This document shows, one piece after another, positions 16,201-29,033 of a stretch of 56,061 nucleotides of DNA. Below the pieces are notes generated by a model. The model made no database searches. It was not told the DNA's origin and was given only the letters and a program-made list of their open reading frames with translations. The stretch comes from Mycobacterium syngnathidarum (GTDB lineage Bacteria; Actinomycetota; Actinomycetes; Mycobacteriales; Mycobacteriaceae), in the NCBI RefSeq assembly GCF_001942625.1, contig NZ_MLCL01000021.1, forward strand, positions 1-56,061, in the 5' to 3' direction. The position numbers were made by a program, and so were the translations under genes. Every line of letters begins with the position of its first letter. Position 1 is the first letter of the stretch.

Positions 16201-17742
16201 ATGACGGCTGCCCAACCCACACCGCAGGGTCAGCAACCAATCCACACCCGCGCCTTGATCATCGGCAGCGGGTTCTCGGGGATGGGGATGGCGATCGAGC
16301 TGCAACGACGTGGCGTCGATTTCCTGATCCTCGAGAAGGCCGACGAATTCGGCGGCACTTGGCGCGACAACACCTACCCGGGTTGCGCCTGCGACATCCC
16401 GTCGCACATGTACTCGTTCTCTTTCGAACCGAAGGCGGACTGGAGCCACATGTGGTCCTTCCAGCCCGAGATCCAGGACTACCTGCTGGGCGTGGCGTCC
16501 AAGTACGGGCTGCGCCGCAACACCCGCTTCAACACCCACGTCGACCGCGCGCACTGGGACGACCAGGAGCTGCGCTGGCACGTGTTCAGCGACACGGGCC
16601 AAGAATTCATCGCCCAGTTCCTGGTCTCGGGCGCAGGCGGTCTGCACATCCCGCAGATCCCCGACGTCGAAGGGCGTGACGAATTTACCGGCGCGGCTTT
16701 CCATTCCGCGGAGTGGGACCACAGCGTCGACCTCACCGGCAAGCGAGTCGCGGTGATCGGCACCGGTGCCAGCGCGATCCAGATCGTTCCCGAGATCGTC
16801 AAGGACGTCGCCGAGCTGCATCTGTACCAGCGCACCCCGCCGTGGGTCATGCCGCGGGTGAACAACAAGTTCCCGCAGTGGATTCGGCGCATCTTCAGCT
16901 ATGTGCCCGGCACCCGCGCGGCGATGCGGGCCGCCATCTACTGGATCCACGAAGGCGTCGGCTTCGCGATGACCCAGCAGCCGTGGCTGCTCAAGATCGG
17001 CGAGGCGATGGGCCGCTACAACATCAACCGCAGCATCAAGGACCCCGAGCTGCGTCGCAAACTCACCCCGAGCTACCGCGCCGGGTGCAAGCGAATCCTC
17101 AACTCCGACACCTACTATCGCGGGATCGCCAACCCCAAGACCCAGGTGATCACCGAGTCCATCAGTCGGATGACCCCGACCGGCATCGTCACCGCCGACG
17201 GTGTCGAGCATCCGGTCGACGTCGTGGTGTTCGCCACCGGGTTCCACGTCACCGACTCCTACACCTACGTCGACATCAAGGGCGCCGGCGGCGAGGACCT
17301 GATCGACCGCTGGAACCGCGAGGGGATGGCCGCGCACCGCGGCATCGCGGTGTCCGGTATGCCGAACCTGTTCTTCCTGCTCGGACCCAACACGGCGCTG
17401 GGGCACAACTCGGTGGTGTTCATGATCGAACAGCAGATCCGCTACGTCGGCCAGGCCATCGCCGCCGTCGACAAGGCCGGGGCCCAGGCCCTCTCGCCCA
17501 GCCCTCGTGCCCAGGCGGAATTCAACACCGAGCTGCAGCAGGATCTGGCCAATACGGTGTTCAACACCGGAGGTTGCCGGAGCTGGTACATGGACGCCCA
17601 CGGCGTCAACCGGACCCTGTGGAGCGGCATGACCTGGCAGTACTGGCTGGCAACGCGCAAGCTGGACCCGGCGGAGTTCGATTTCATCCATGAGGCGAGC
17701 GACACGAAAACACAAGGTGTTGCGGTCCCCGCGGGTCAGTGA
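16201..17742 (+). CDS. flavin-containing monooxygenase (Rv3049c-like, BVMO type)
   Basis: A 513-aa FAD/NADPH monooxygenase. It has GSGFSG (22-27), the BVMO fingerprint FTGAAFHSAEWD (162-173) and the second nucleotide motif GTGASA (187-192). It is distinct from the EthA-like enzyme at 680-2212: it carries the ATG loop RDNTYPGCACDIPSH typical of cyclohexanone-monooxygenase relatives. It lies 80 bp after the TetR gene on the same strand. The natural substrate is unknown. Confidence 0.9.
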   Translation: MTAAQPTPQGQQPIHTRALIIGSGFSGMGMAIELQRRGVDFLILEKADEFGGTWRDNTYPGCACDIPSHMYSFSFEPKADWSHMWSFQPEIQDYLLGVASKYGLRRNTRFNTHVDRAHWDDQELRWHVFSDTGQEFIAQFLVSGAGGLHIPQIPDVEGRDEFTGAAFHSAEWDHSVDLTGKRVAVIGTGASAIQIVPEIVKDVAELHLYQRTPPWVMPRVNNKFPQWIRRIFSYVPGTRAAMRAAIYWIHEGVGFAMTQQPWLLKIGEAMGRYNINRSIKDPELRRKLTPSYRAGCKRILNSDTYYRGIANPKTQVITESISRMTPTGIVTADGVEHPVDVVVFATGFHVTDSYTYVDIKGAGGEDLIDRWNREGMAAHRGIAVSGMPNLFFLLGPNTALGHNSVVFMIEQQIRYVGQAIAAVDKAGAQALSPSPRAQAEFNTELQQDLANTVFNTGGCRSWYMDAHGVNRTLWSGMTWQYWLATRKLDPAEFDFIHEASDTKTQGVAVPAGQ

Positions 17743-17793
17743 CCCCAGGGGTAGTGTCGTGGTTACTGTCCGGCAAACACAACGACCTGGTGA

Positions 17794-19257
<1,464 letters not shown>

Positions 19258-19378
19258 GGGTTCGGATTACCCGCCCGGGGCCTGCACCACACAGCTTCTT
19301 TTGTCGACTCGAAAGTGTTCGGTCGCGTGGAGCAACCACTCAGTGAGCTGACAGCCGGCCCTGATAGGAAATGAGCCG

Positions 19379-20752
19379 ATGCACCAGCTCATTGCGCAGA
19401 TCTCGCTGATCCACGGCTGGTTCCCGGTGGTCGTTCAGCTGATCGCTGCCCTGCTGCTGGGCGCCGCGGTGGGCTGGCGCACGCAACGCTGGCGGCGCCG
19501 GTTCCTGCCCGCGCTCGTGATCACGGCGACCGTGCTGGCGGCCGCGACGTATTGGTACATCGACTCGATCGGCGTGGCCGGTAACGCCGGGCCACCCGAG
19601 TTGTGGTTCTGGATTGCGTTGAGTGTGCTGTCGGTCGGCATCGCATTGCTGGGCTGGGCGAGTGCGCGGTGGTGGCGGCGCACCGTCTCGGTGGCCGCGG
19701 TCGGGGTATGCGGGCTGGCTTGCGCGCTGACCCTCAACATGTGGGTCGGATACTTCCCGACGGTGGGCGGCCTGTGGAAGCAGCTCACGTCAAGCCCACT
19801 TCCGGGGCAGACAGACCGGCTGACCGTGACCAAGATGCAGCTGGCCCACTTTCAGCCGCCCAGCGGTGTCCTGGTCCCGGTGACCATCGATTCGACGGCT
19901 TCGGGTTTCACGCACCGTGGTGAACTCGTCTACCTCCCGCCGGCCTGGTTTGCGGGCAATCCGCCGCCGCAGCTTCCGGTCGTGATGATGATCGGCTCAC
20001 AACTGAACACCCCGGCCGACTGGCTGCGCGCGGGCAATGTGCTGGGCATCCTCGACGGCTTCGCGGCCGCCCATGGCGGCAATGCGCCGGTGTTCGTATT
20101 CGTCGACGCCACCGGCTCGTTCACCAACGACACCGAGTGCGTCAACGGAGTCCGCGGGAAGGCGGCCGACCATCTGACCAAAGACGTTGTCCCATATCTG
20201 ATCTCGAACTTCGGGGTGCGTTCAGATCGTGATGGGTGGGGGATCGCAGGCTGGTCGATGGGCGGCACCTGCGCAGTGGACCTGACCCTGATGCATCCGG
20301 ACATGTTCCGGTCATTCATCGACATCGCCGGGGATTTGCGACCCAACACCGGAACCAAGACTCAGACGATCAACCGGCTGTTCGGCGGGGACGCCGACGC
20401 CTGGGCGGCTTACGATCCGGCCACCGTCATGCGTCGGCACGGCCCGTACGCGGATGTCACGGCGTGGTTCGAGGTGCCGCACCACGACGGCGTGACGCAT
20501 GACCCCACGGCCAATCCCGAGGCTCAGGACATCGCCGCGAGCACGCTGTGTGAAGCGGCCCGGGCCGAGGCGATCAGGTGCTCGGTGCAGACTGCGCCCG
20601 GCCGGCACGATTGGGCATTCGCCGCCAACGCTTTTGGCGCCGCGTTACCGTGGCTGGCCGGCCAGCTCGACACGCCCGGTGTGGAACGGACCGAACTGCC
20701 GCCTTCGACGTTGGGGCCCGGACCCACCAACGTCCAGGCCGCCCCGGGCTAG
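19379..20752 (+). CDS. membrane-anchored esterase (alpha/beta hydrolase, esterase D/antigen 85-like fold)
   Basis: A 457-aa protein. The first 130 residues hold about four transmembrane helices (VVVQLIAALLLGAAVGW near 18, then others near 43, 75 and 105). The rest is an extracytoplasmic alpha/beta hydrolase domain with the nucleophile elbow GWSMGG near residue 296 and a His-containing RHDWAFAANAF near the end. The layout resembles mycobacterial mycolyltransferase-like esterases with a membrane anchor. An AGGAAATG stretch precedes the ATG. No ortholog in the Rv30xx block is recalled, so it is probably lineage-specific. Confidence 0.8.
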   Translation: MHQLIAQISLIHGWFPVVVQLIAALLLGAAVGWRTQRWRRRFLPALVITATVLAAATYWYIDSIGVAGNAGPPELWFWIALSVLSVGIALLGWASARWWRRTVSVAAVGVCGLACALTLNMWVGYFPTVGGLWKQLTSSPLPGQTDRLTVTKMQLAHFQPPSGVLVPVTIDSTASGFTHRGELVYLPPAWFAGNPPPQLPVVMMIGSQLNTPADWLRAGNVLGILDGFAAAHGGNAPVFVFVDATGSFTNDTECVNGVRGKAADHLTKDVVPYLISNFGVRSDRDGWGIAGWSMGGTCAVDLTLMHPDMFRSFIDIAGDLRPNTGTKTQTINRLFGGDADAWAAYDPATVMRRHGPYADVTAWFEVPHHDGVTHDPTANPEAQDIAASTLCEAARAEAIRCSVQTAPGRHDWAFAANAFGAALPWLAGQLDTPGVERTELPPSTLGPGPTNVQAAPG

Positions 20753-20797
20753 GGATTTTCCCGCGCGGGATGCATTTTGGCGATGAATCACCAATGA

Positions 20798-21199
20798 ATG
20801 ACCGACCAACTGTCGGCCCTTCCAGTGGTGGGCCGGGCGAGAAACGGCGAAACTTACCGGGTGTCAACAAAGTCGCTGCTGATTTCGGTCCTGAACTGGC
20901 TGCGTGCCGGGTACCCGGAAGGCGTCCCGGGAACCGATCGGGTGCCGCTGCTCGCGCTGTTGCGGGCCACGCCGCTGACCGAGGAGCAGGTGGCCGAGGT
21001 GGTACGCAACATCGCCGAGGTCTCAGCGCCTGCCGACGTTGACGACCCGATCAAGCGCGACGACATCGCCGAGTTCATCGCCGATGTCACCGACCACGAC
21101 GCCGGCCCGGAGAATGTTCAGCGGGTGGCGGCCAAACTGGCCGCCGCGGGCTGGCCGTTGGCCGGGGTGGACTTGGGAACCGACGCAGACACTCAATAA
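20798..21199 (+). CDS. DUF3349 family protein (Rv3046c-like)
   Basis: A 133-aa small soluble protein of the mycobacterial DUF3349 family. The conserved core SLLISVLNWLRAGYPEGVPG and DRVPLLALLRATPLTEEQV mark it. The function is unknown, and the family has been structurally characterised only as a small helical fold. ATGs at 20794 and 20798 overlap in different frames. The one at 20798 gives the product. It ends just before a 47-bp perfect palindrome that separates it from adhC, the same neighbour as in M. tuberculosis. Confidence 0.85.
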   Translation: MTDQLSALPVVGRARNGETYRVSTKSLLISVLNWLRAGYPEGVPGTDRVPLLALLRATPLTEEQVAEVVRNIAEVSAPADVDDPIKRDDIAEFIADVTDHDAGPENVQRVAAKLAAAGWPLAGVDLGTDADTQ

Positions 21200-21203
21200 C
21201 GAG

Positions 21204-21250
21204 CAACGCCGAGGATTGCAGTCACCGGGTGACTGCAATCCTCGGCGTTG
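21204..21250. terminator. 47-bp perfect palindrome, likely bidirectional terminator
   Basis: Two 23-nt arms (starting CAACGCCGAGGATTGCAG) are perfectly complementary around a single G. It lies between the convergent DUF3349 and adhC stops. There is no U-tract on either side, as usual for mycobacterial hairpin terminators. Confidence 0.7.
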
Positions 21251-21259
21251 ACGGGTCGG

Positions 21260-22309
21260 CTAGCCGCGCAGCGAGGCGGTGTCGATCACGAAGCGGTACC
21301 GCACATCACTGGCCAGCACGCGCTCGTAGGCCTCGTTGATGTAGTCGGGCTGGATGACCTCGATCTCCGGGGTGACGTCGTGCTCGGCGCAGAAGTCCAG
21401 CATTTCCTGGGTCTCCGGGATGCCGCCGATCATCGAACCGGACAGGCTGCGCCGCATGCCCGCCAGCGGGAAAGGCGGAACCTCCATCGCATGTTCGGGC
21501 ATGCCCAGCTCCACCAGGGTGCCGTCCACGGCCAGCAGGCCGAGGTACGCGCCGAGGTCGAGGTTGGCCGAAACGGTGTTGAGGATCAGATCGAAGCGGC
21601 CGCGAAGCTTGCGGAAGGTGTCCGGATCGCCGGTGGCGTAGTACTCGTCGGCGCCGAGCCGAAGGCCGTCTTCCATCTTCTTCAGCGACTGCGACAGCAC
21701 GGTGACATGCGCGCCCATTGCCTTGGCGAGCTTGACACCGACATGGCCCAGACCGCCGAGACCGATGACGGCGACCTTCTTGCCCGGGCCGGCGTTCCAG
21801 TGCCGCAGCGGCGAGTAGGTGGTGATGCCGGCGCACAGCAGGGGAGCGGCCTTGTCCAAGGGGATGCTGTCGGGGATACGCAGCACGTAGTTCTCGTCGG
21901 CGACGATCGCACCGCTGTAGCCGCCGTAGGTCGGGGTGCCGTCGCGCTCGGTCGAGTTGTAGGTGGCGATCATGCCGCCGCCGGTGCAGTACTGCTGCAG
22001 CCCGGCCTTGCAGTTGTCGCACTCACGACAGGAGTCGACGAAACATCCGACGCCGACATGGTCGCCGACCTTGTACTTGGTGACCTCCGAGCCGACCTCG
22101 GTGACCACGCCGGCGATCTCGTGACCGGCCACCACCGGGTAATTCGGAGTGCCCCATTCGGCCCTGACGGTGTGGATGTCGGAGTGGCAGATGCCGGCGA
22201 AGTGGATGTCGAAGGCCACGTCATGCGGCCCTACCTCGCGGCGGGTTATCGTGGTCTTGGCCAGCGGTTCGGTCGCCGAGTTGGCGGCATAGGCGTAAAC
22301 AGTGCTCAT
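21260..22309 (-). CDS. adhC: NAD(P)-dependent zinc alcohol dehydrogenase
   Basis: A 349-aa medium-chain alcohol dehydrogenase matching AdhC (Rv3045). Catalytic zinc ligands are Cys in AGICHSD and His in AGHEIAG. The structural zinc is held by four Cys within [15 protein letters not shown]. The coenzyme motif is GLGGLGH. It reduces aldehydes or oxidises alcohols in the cytoplasm. The ATG at 22309 has AGAGGG upstream. A small hairpin at 22373-22389 lies in the leader region. Confidence 0.93.
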   Translation of the reverse strand: MSTVYAYAANSATEPLAKTTITRREVGPHDVAFDIHFAGICHSDIHTVRAEWGTPNYPVVAGHEIAGVVTEVGSEVTKYKVGDHVGVGCFVDSCRECDNCKAGLQQYCTGGGMIATYNSTERDGTPTYGGYSGAIVADENYVLRIPDSIPLDKAAPLLCAGITTYSPLRHWNAGPGKKVAVIGLGGLGHVGVKLAKAMGAHVTVLSQSLKKMEDGLRLGADEYYATGDPDTFRKLRGRFDLILNTVSANLDLGAYLGLLAVDGTLVELGMPEHAMEVPPFPLAGMRRSLSGSMIGGIPETQEMLDFCAEHDVTPEIEVIQPDYINEAYERVLASDVRYRFVIDTASLRG

Positions 22310-22372
22310 CAAAGCCCTCTTTGCTCGTCGTCTTGTGCGTGTCCCGGAAAAGATTAGTCCGGTTAACTGACT

Positions 22373-22389
22373 ACTGCCTGAAAGGCAGT
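22373..22389. promoter_or_regulatory. 7-bp hairpin upstream of adhC
   Basis: ACTGCCT-GAA-AGGCAGT forms a perfect 7-bp stem with a 3-nt loop, 64 nt upstream of the adhC start. It may be an operator or terminate upstream transcription. Nothing else stands out in 22310-22465. Confidence 0.3.
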
Positions 22390-22465
22390 CCACGGCGTGC
22401 AACGACACCGGCCGCGGCGGTAATCCCGCTACTGGTTGTGACTTATCTCCCGGATCGGGGTTGGG

Positions 22466-22741
22466 TCACAGCCCGGGGGCGCGGAACGCCCCGTTGAAGG
22501 ACGTGCGCTCGCAGCGGATGAGCCCGGCCGAGGTGTAGGGGTCCCGGGCGATGAGATCGGTGACCTCCTCTTCGCTCAGGTCGCCGGTGATGAGCACGGC
22601 GCCGGTCGCCGACTCCAGGCGGCCGGCCAGGATGATGCGGCCCGCCGCCACTTCTTCCTCGAGCCAGGCGATGTGGGCGGGGCGGGTCTGATCGACGACG
22701 TCGATGGGCTGGGTGTACGTGGTGGTGAGGACGTGGAACAC
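22466..22741 (-). CDS. YciI family protein
   Basis: A 91-aa YciI-like protein (dimeric alpha/beta barrel related to muconolactone isomerase). Characteristic segments are RPAHIAWLEEEVAAGRI, holding the conserved His, and ARDPYTSAGL with the conserved Asp. Start GTG at 22741. It follows fecB by 10 bp on the same strand, so the two are co-transcribed. The enzymatic role of most YciI proteins is unknown. Confidence 0.82.
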   Translation of the reverse strand: MFHVLTTTYTQPIDVVDQTRPAHIAWLEEEVAAGRIILAGRLESATGAVLITGDLSEEEVTDLIARDPYTSAGLIRCERTSFNGAFRAPGL

Positions 22742-22751
22742 GGGGCCGAGA

Positions 22752-23834
22752 TTAGTTGATGGGGGCGTTCACCCAGCGCAGGTCGTCGAGGATGCCGCGG
22801 GCGGCCACGATGTTCTGCCCGGTCTGCCAGACCTCGTTGTTCACCACGAACACCCGGTTGTCCTTGGCGGCCGACAAGTCCCGCCATGCGGTGCTGTGCA
22901 GGATCTTGGGCGCGTGGTCCCTGGCTGCCGAGGATGCGAACGAGACGTAGACGATGTCCGCGTCGGCGATGCGGTAATCCGCGTCGGTGGTGCCCAACTC
23001 TACGTATGGCTTGTCGGTAAAGCGTTGTGCGGCAGGGCGATCCAACCCCACGGCGGCCAGCACGCTGCCGGCGAAGGTGTCGGCGCCGTAGACCCGCACG
23101 CTGTTCTCGGTCAGCTGCACCACCGATGCCTGGAAATGGGCCGCGTCGTTCTGTGCACCGGTATCGCGGGCGGCGTCGTCGAATTTCGCGATCAGGTCGG
23201 CCGCGGCTTCTGCGCGCCCGGTCGCCTCACCCACCGTGCGCAAGGTGTCGCGCCAGGCGGCCCCGGGCGCACCGGTGAACACGGTCGGGGCGATCGCCGA
23301 CAGCGCGTCGAACGACGCCGGAGCCAGGCTTGCCGATCCCAGGATCAGCTCAGGATTCGCCGCTTTGATCGCGTCGAGGTCTGGTGCGTTCCGCGAACCG
23401 GCGGGGGCAACCCCGTGCACCACGGCCCCCAGATACGAGGGCTGCTCCGACGAACCGTCCGGAAGCGCGGCCGCGACGATGCGCGACTGCAGGCCCAGCG
23501 CGCACAACGCGTCCAGCTGGTCACCGGACAGCGCGACGATGCGTTGCGGGTCGCCGCGCACCTCGGTGGACTCCGAGATAGCCGAACCTTCGGCTCTGTC
23601 TCCTCTGGCGTTGCGGACCTCGCGCGCCGACTGGTCGGCGGCGGCCGGCTCGGCTGCGCACGATTCGTCGGGGCGACGCTGATTACCCAGCACGCCGGCA
23701 TCGGCGATCTTGGTGACGCTGGTGGACATCGACGTCTGCGCCTGCTGTGTCTGCTCGGCAGAGCCGCACCCACTGGCGAGGGTTGCGGCCGCAGCGATCA
23801 CCGCGAGCGCGGCGCGGGGTCGGTTGGTCAGCAC
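22752..23834 (-). CDS. fecB: iron-siderophore/dicitrate ABC transporter substrate-binding lipoprotein
   Basis: A 360-aa lipoprotein matching FecB (Rv3044). A short basic N-terminus and hydrophobic stretch end in the lipobox LASGC (Cys23). The mature part is a class III solute-binding fold: RIVALSGDQLDALCALGL opens the first lobe and VFVVNNEVWQTG closes the second. It sits on the outer face of the membrane and is expected to bind ferric siderophores or haem. No permease or ATPase gene is adjacent. Start GTG at 23834, divergent from ctaD. A yciI-like gene follows in the same operon. Confidence 0.9.
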   Translation of the reverse strand: MLTNRPRAALAVIAAAATLASGCGSAEQTQQAQTSMSTSVTKIADAGVLGNQRRPDESCAAEPAAADQSAREVRNARGDRAEGSAISESTEVRGDPQRIVALSGDQLDALCALGLQSRIVAAALPDGSSEQPSYLGAVVHGVAPAGSRNAPDLDAIKAANPELILGSASLAPASFDALSAIAPTVFTGAPGAAWRDTLRTVGEATGRAEAAADLIAKFDDAARDTGAQNDAAHFQASVVQLTENSVRVYGADTFAGSVLAAVGLDRPAAQRFTDKPYVELGTTDADYRIADADIVYVSFASSAARDHAPKILHSTAWRDLSAAKDNRVFVVNNEVWQTGQNIVAARGILDDLRWVNAPIN

Positions 23835-23843
23835 CGGGCGACC

Positions 23844-23872
23844 GTAACATTCACAGCCTTACCGCTGGTCAA
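23844..23872 (-). promoter_or_regulatory. fecB promoter
   Basis: On the minus strand TTGACC (23867-23872) and TGTTAC (23844-23849) are separated by 17 nt. The predicted transcript starts a few nt before the GTG at 23834, so the leader is almost absent. No clear IdeR iron box was found. Confidence 0.45.
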
Positions 23873-23959
23873 GCCCTCGCGGCCGAAAGATTCGACGCCG
23901 CGCCGCCGCGCAGTACGACAGTTTGTAGGACCCAGGGACGCGAAGACCGCCGGGAGCGT

Positions 23960-23965
23960 TAGGAT
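23960..23965 (+). promoter_or_regulatory. candidate ctaD -10 (TAGGAT)
   Basis: TAGGAT is preceded by GCGT and lies about 45 nt before the ctaD start. No convincing -35 is seen. Confidence 0.35.
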
Positions 23966-23977
23966 TCAGTTCGATAA

Positions 23978-27025
<3,048 letters not shown>

Positions 27026-27049
27026 CAGCGCATCGACTCACCCCTGAAG

Positions 27050-27055
27050 TAGGGT
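27050..27055 (+). promoter_or_regulatory. -10 element TAGGGT, leaderless small-protein transcript
   Basis: TAGGGT ends 6 nt before the ATG at 27062, so the mRNA probably begins at the start codon. Confidence 0.4.
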
Positions 27056-27061
27056 GGGGCC

Positions 27062-27370
27062 ATGGCGAACTTGAAGCACACGGTCGTGGTTGGCGCGTTC
27101 GCTGTTGCGGCGGTCTTGGGACAGCTGGCGGTCGCGGCCCCGGCCGAGGCCAAGCGATGCCCCTCGGGCACGGTGCAGACAAAGTTCGAGGGCGTGTGTG
27201 TGGCCGGTTCGTCCGGCGGCGGGATGGGTGCGGTGGCCCCGCCGGTGATGGCGCCGGGCACCGGAGACGCCAACATCCAGAGCCGGCCCGGCCAACTGCC
27301 CACGGTCAACGGGATTCCGTGCACCATCGAGCATTACAGCACCTGCTACGCCATGTCGCAGCAGCCGTAG
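27062..27370 (+). CDS. small secreted protein with four cysteines
   Basis: A 102-aa protein with a clear signal peptide (TVVVGAFAVAAVLGQLAVAA) and a likely cleavage after AEA (residue 30). The mature 72-aa part has Cys33, Cys46, Cys87 and Cys95, which could form two disulfides, around a Gly/Pro-rich linker (50-70). No family was recognised. It is not part of the Rv30xx order and sits between serB2 and the convergent MocR gene. Confidence 0.75.
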   Translation: MANLKHTVVVGAFAVAAVLGQLAVAAPAEAKRCPSGTVQTKFEGVCVAGSSGGGMGAVAPPVMAPGTGDANIQSRPGQLPTVNGIPCTIEHYSTCYAMSQQP

Positions 27371-27379
27371 CATCTGCGT

Positions 27380-28822
27380 CTACACCACCAGCGTCTGAGG
27401 TTGCTGCGCGCTGAGCGTGCCCGTGATGCTGTGCCAGGCCCGCGCCAGCAGGCGCACCGCATCTTCGAGTTCGGGTTCGGGCAGTGCATAAGGCAGCCGG
27501 ATGAACCGCTCCAGCGTGCCGTCCACCCCGAACCGGGGGCCCGCGGGCACATCCAGGCCCAGGCGCATCGCCGCGGCCGACAATGCCGTGCTCATCGGCG
27601 CGGGCAGCTTCACCCACAGCGACATGCCCCCTCGGCCGTGGCCCGGCTGCCAGTCCGGAAGTTCACGCGCCAGCAGGGCGGTCAGGAATTGCCTTCGGGT
27701 GCACAAGATCTCGCGCCGTTCCGGTAGCACCTCGGCGTGCATGGCAAGCAGCTTCGCCGCGGCGAGTTGTTCGAGGATCGGGGTGCCGAGATCCACCGAC
27801 GGCCGGATCGCGGCGATGGTGGCCAGCGTGCCGCGCTCGGCGCGAATCCAGCCGACCCGCAGGCCGCCCCAGAACGATTTCGACATCGAGCCGATGGTCA
27901 GCACCAGGTCGTTGCGGGGCACCGACGCCGCCAGCGGCTCGGGCGGGGCCTCGTCGATCCACATGTCGACGATCGACTCATCGACGATGGTGCGGGTTCG
28001 GGTGTCGGAAATGATCTGCCCCAAGCGCTTTCGCTCCATGGCGGTCATGGTGAACCCGGTGGGGTTGTGGCTGTCGGGAACGAGGTAGGCCAGGCTCGGC
28101 GCGAGTTGTCGCAGCGCGGCCTGCACGGCGTCCAGTTCCCAGCCGTCGTCGGTGAGTGCGACCGGGACGGCCCGTGCTCCCGCGGTCGAGATCGCCGACA
28201 GCGCACCGTGATAGGTCGGTTGCTCGACGAGTACCCGGTCGCCGGGCTGGGTGTGGCTGGCCAGGATCAGCCCGATCGCGTGCTGGGCGCCGCTGGTCAC
28301 CATGATCTGGCTCGGATCGGTGGGTAGCCCTCTGGCGCAATATCTTTCGGCGATAGCGGTTCGCAGTGGGCCGACGCCCATCAGCTCGTGTCCGGGCTCG
28401 CGCAGGTACGGCGCGATATCGCGAGCGGCATCGGCGAACGCTTCCAGTACGGCGGTGCCGGGAGCGGACAAGGCGGCCGCAGCCAGGCTGACCGTCGGGG
28501 TGGTGACATCGGGTTCGATGTGACCGGCAGCCGGCAGGGCCGTGATGCTGCGGGCCCCGCGGCGGGCGTGCAGGTACCCGTCCTCGCGCAGCTGCGCGAA
28601 GGCCGCGGTGACAGTGGTGCGCGACACCCGCAGCGCCTCGGCCAGCGCCCGTTCGCTGGGAATGCGTGACCCGACCGGAACGCGGCCGTCCACGATGAGC
28701 AGCCGGATGGCGTCGGCCAGGCCGAGGTAGGCAGGGCCACTTTGGCTGGCAGTGCGCCAGTTGCCCAGTTCACGGGCCAGCAGGTCCACATCGAGGGTGC
28801 GTGCGGCCATATCGAAAGACAT
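27380..28822 (-). CDS. MocR-family regulator (GntR HTH fused to PLP aminotransferase)
   Basis: A 480-aa fusion. The N-terminal GntR winged helix spans about 30-95 (AIRLLIVDGRVPVGSRIPSE, RVSRTTVTAAFAQL). It is joined to a fold-type I aminotransferase with NPTG (253-256), VDES near 280 and the PLP Lys315 in SMSKSFWGG. MocR proteins bind PLP as effector and control neighbouring genes. This one is divergent from a YczE-like membrane gene, the known MocR/YczE pairing, so that gene is its likely target. The ATG at 28822 is used. Codon 5 of that frame is an alternative. Confidence 0.88.
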   Translation of the reverse strand: MSFDMAARTLDVDLLARELGNWRTASQSGPAYLGLADAIRLLIVDGRVPVGSRIPSERALAEALRVSRTTVTAAFAQLREDGYLHARRGARSITALPAAGHIEPDVTTPTVSLAAAALSAPGTAVLEAFADAARDIAPYLREPGHELMGVGPLRTAIAERYCARGLPTDPSQIMVTSGAQHAIGLILASHTQPGDRVLVEQPTYHGALSAISTAGARAVPVALTDDGWELDAVQAALRQLAPSLAYLVPDSHNPTGFTMTAMERKRLGQIISDTRTRTIVDESIVDMWIDEAPPEPLAASVPRNDLVLTIGSMSKSFWGGLRVGWIRAERGTLATIAAIRPSVDLGTPILEQLAAAKLLAMHAEVLPERREILCTRRQFLTALLARELPDWQPGHGRGGMSLWVKLPAPMSTALSAAAMRLGLDVPAGPRFGVDGTLERFIRLPYALPEPELEDAVRLLARAWHSITGTLSAQQPQTLVV

Positions 28823-28886
28823 AATAAGGCCAGTATGTGCCAACTGGATATTGATGAGCAAGCCAGCTGGCCGAGATCATGGCTGC

Positions 28887-29033
28887 ATGGCACGGAACTG
28901 GATTTCCCGATTGGCGGAGAATCTCCGCCGTCTGCACGATCCCGGCAACTACACCGAGGACCGCGATGTGGACGCCCGCCGGGTGCGTAGCGAGCTCGAC
29001 GCGATTCGCGTCCGATTCCCCGACCACGCATGA
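28887..29033 (+). CDS. 48-aa protein upstream of YczE-like gene
   Basis: A small, highly charged helical protein (MARNWISRLAENLRRLHDPG, then TEDRDVDARR and SELDAIRVRFPDHA). Its TGA overlaps the next ATG as ATGA, the same coupling seen in real operons of this window, which is the main support. No family was recognised. It could be a small partner of the YczE membrane protein or a translational lead ORF. Confidence 0.5.
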   Translation: MARNWISRLAENLRRLHDPGNYTEDRDVDARRVRSELDAIRVRFPDHA

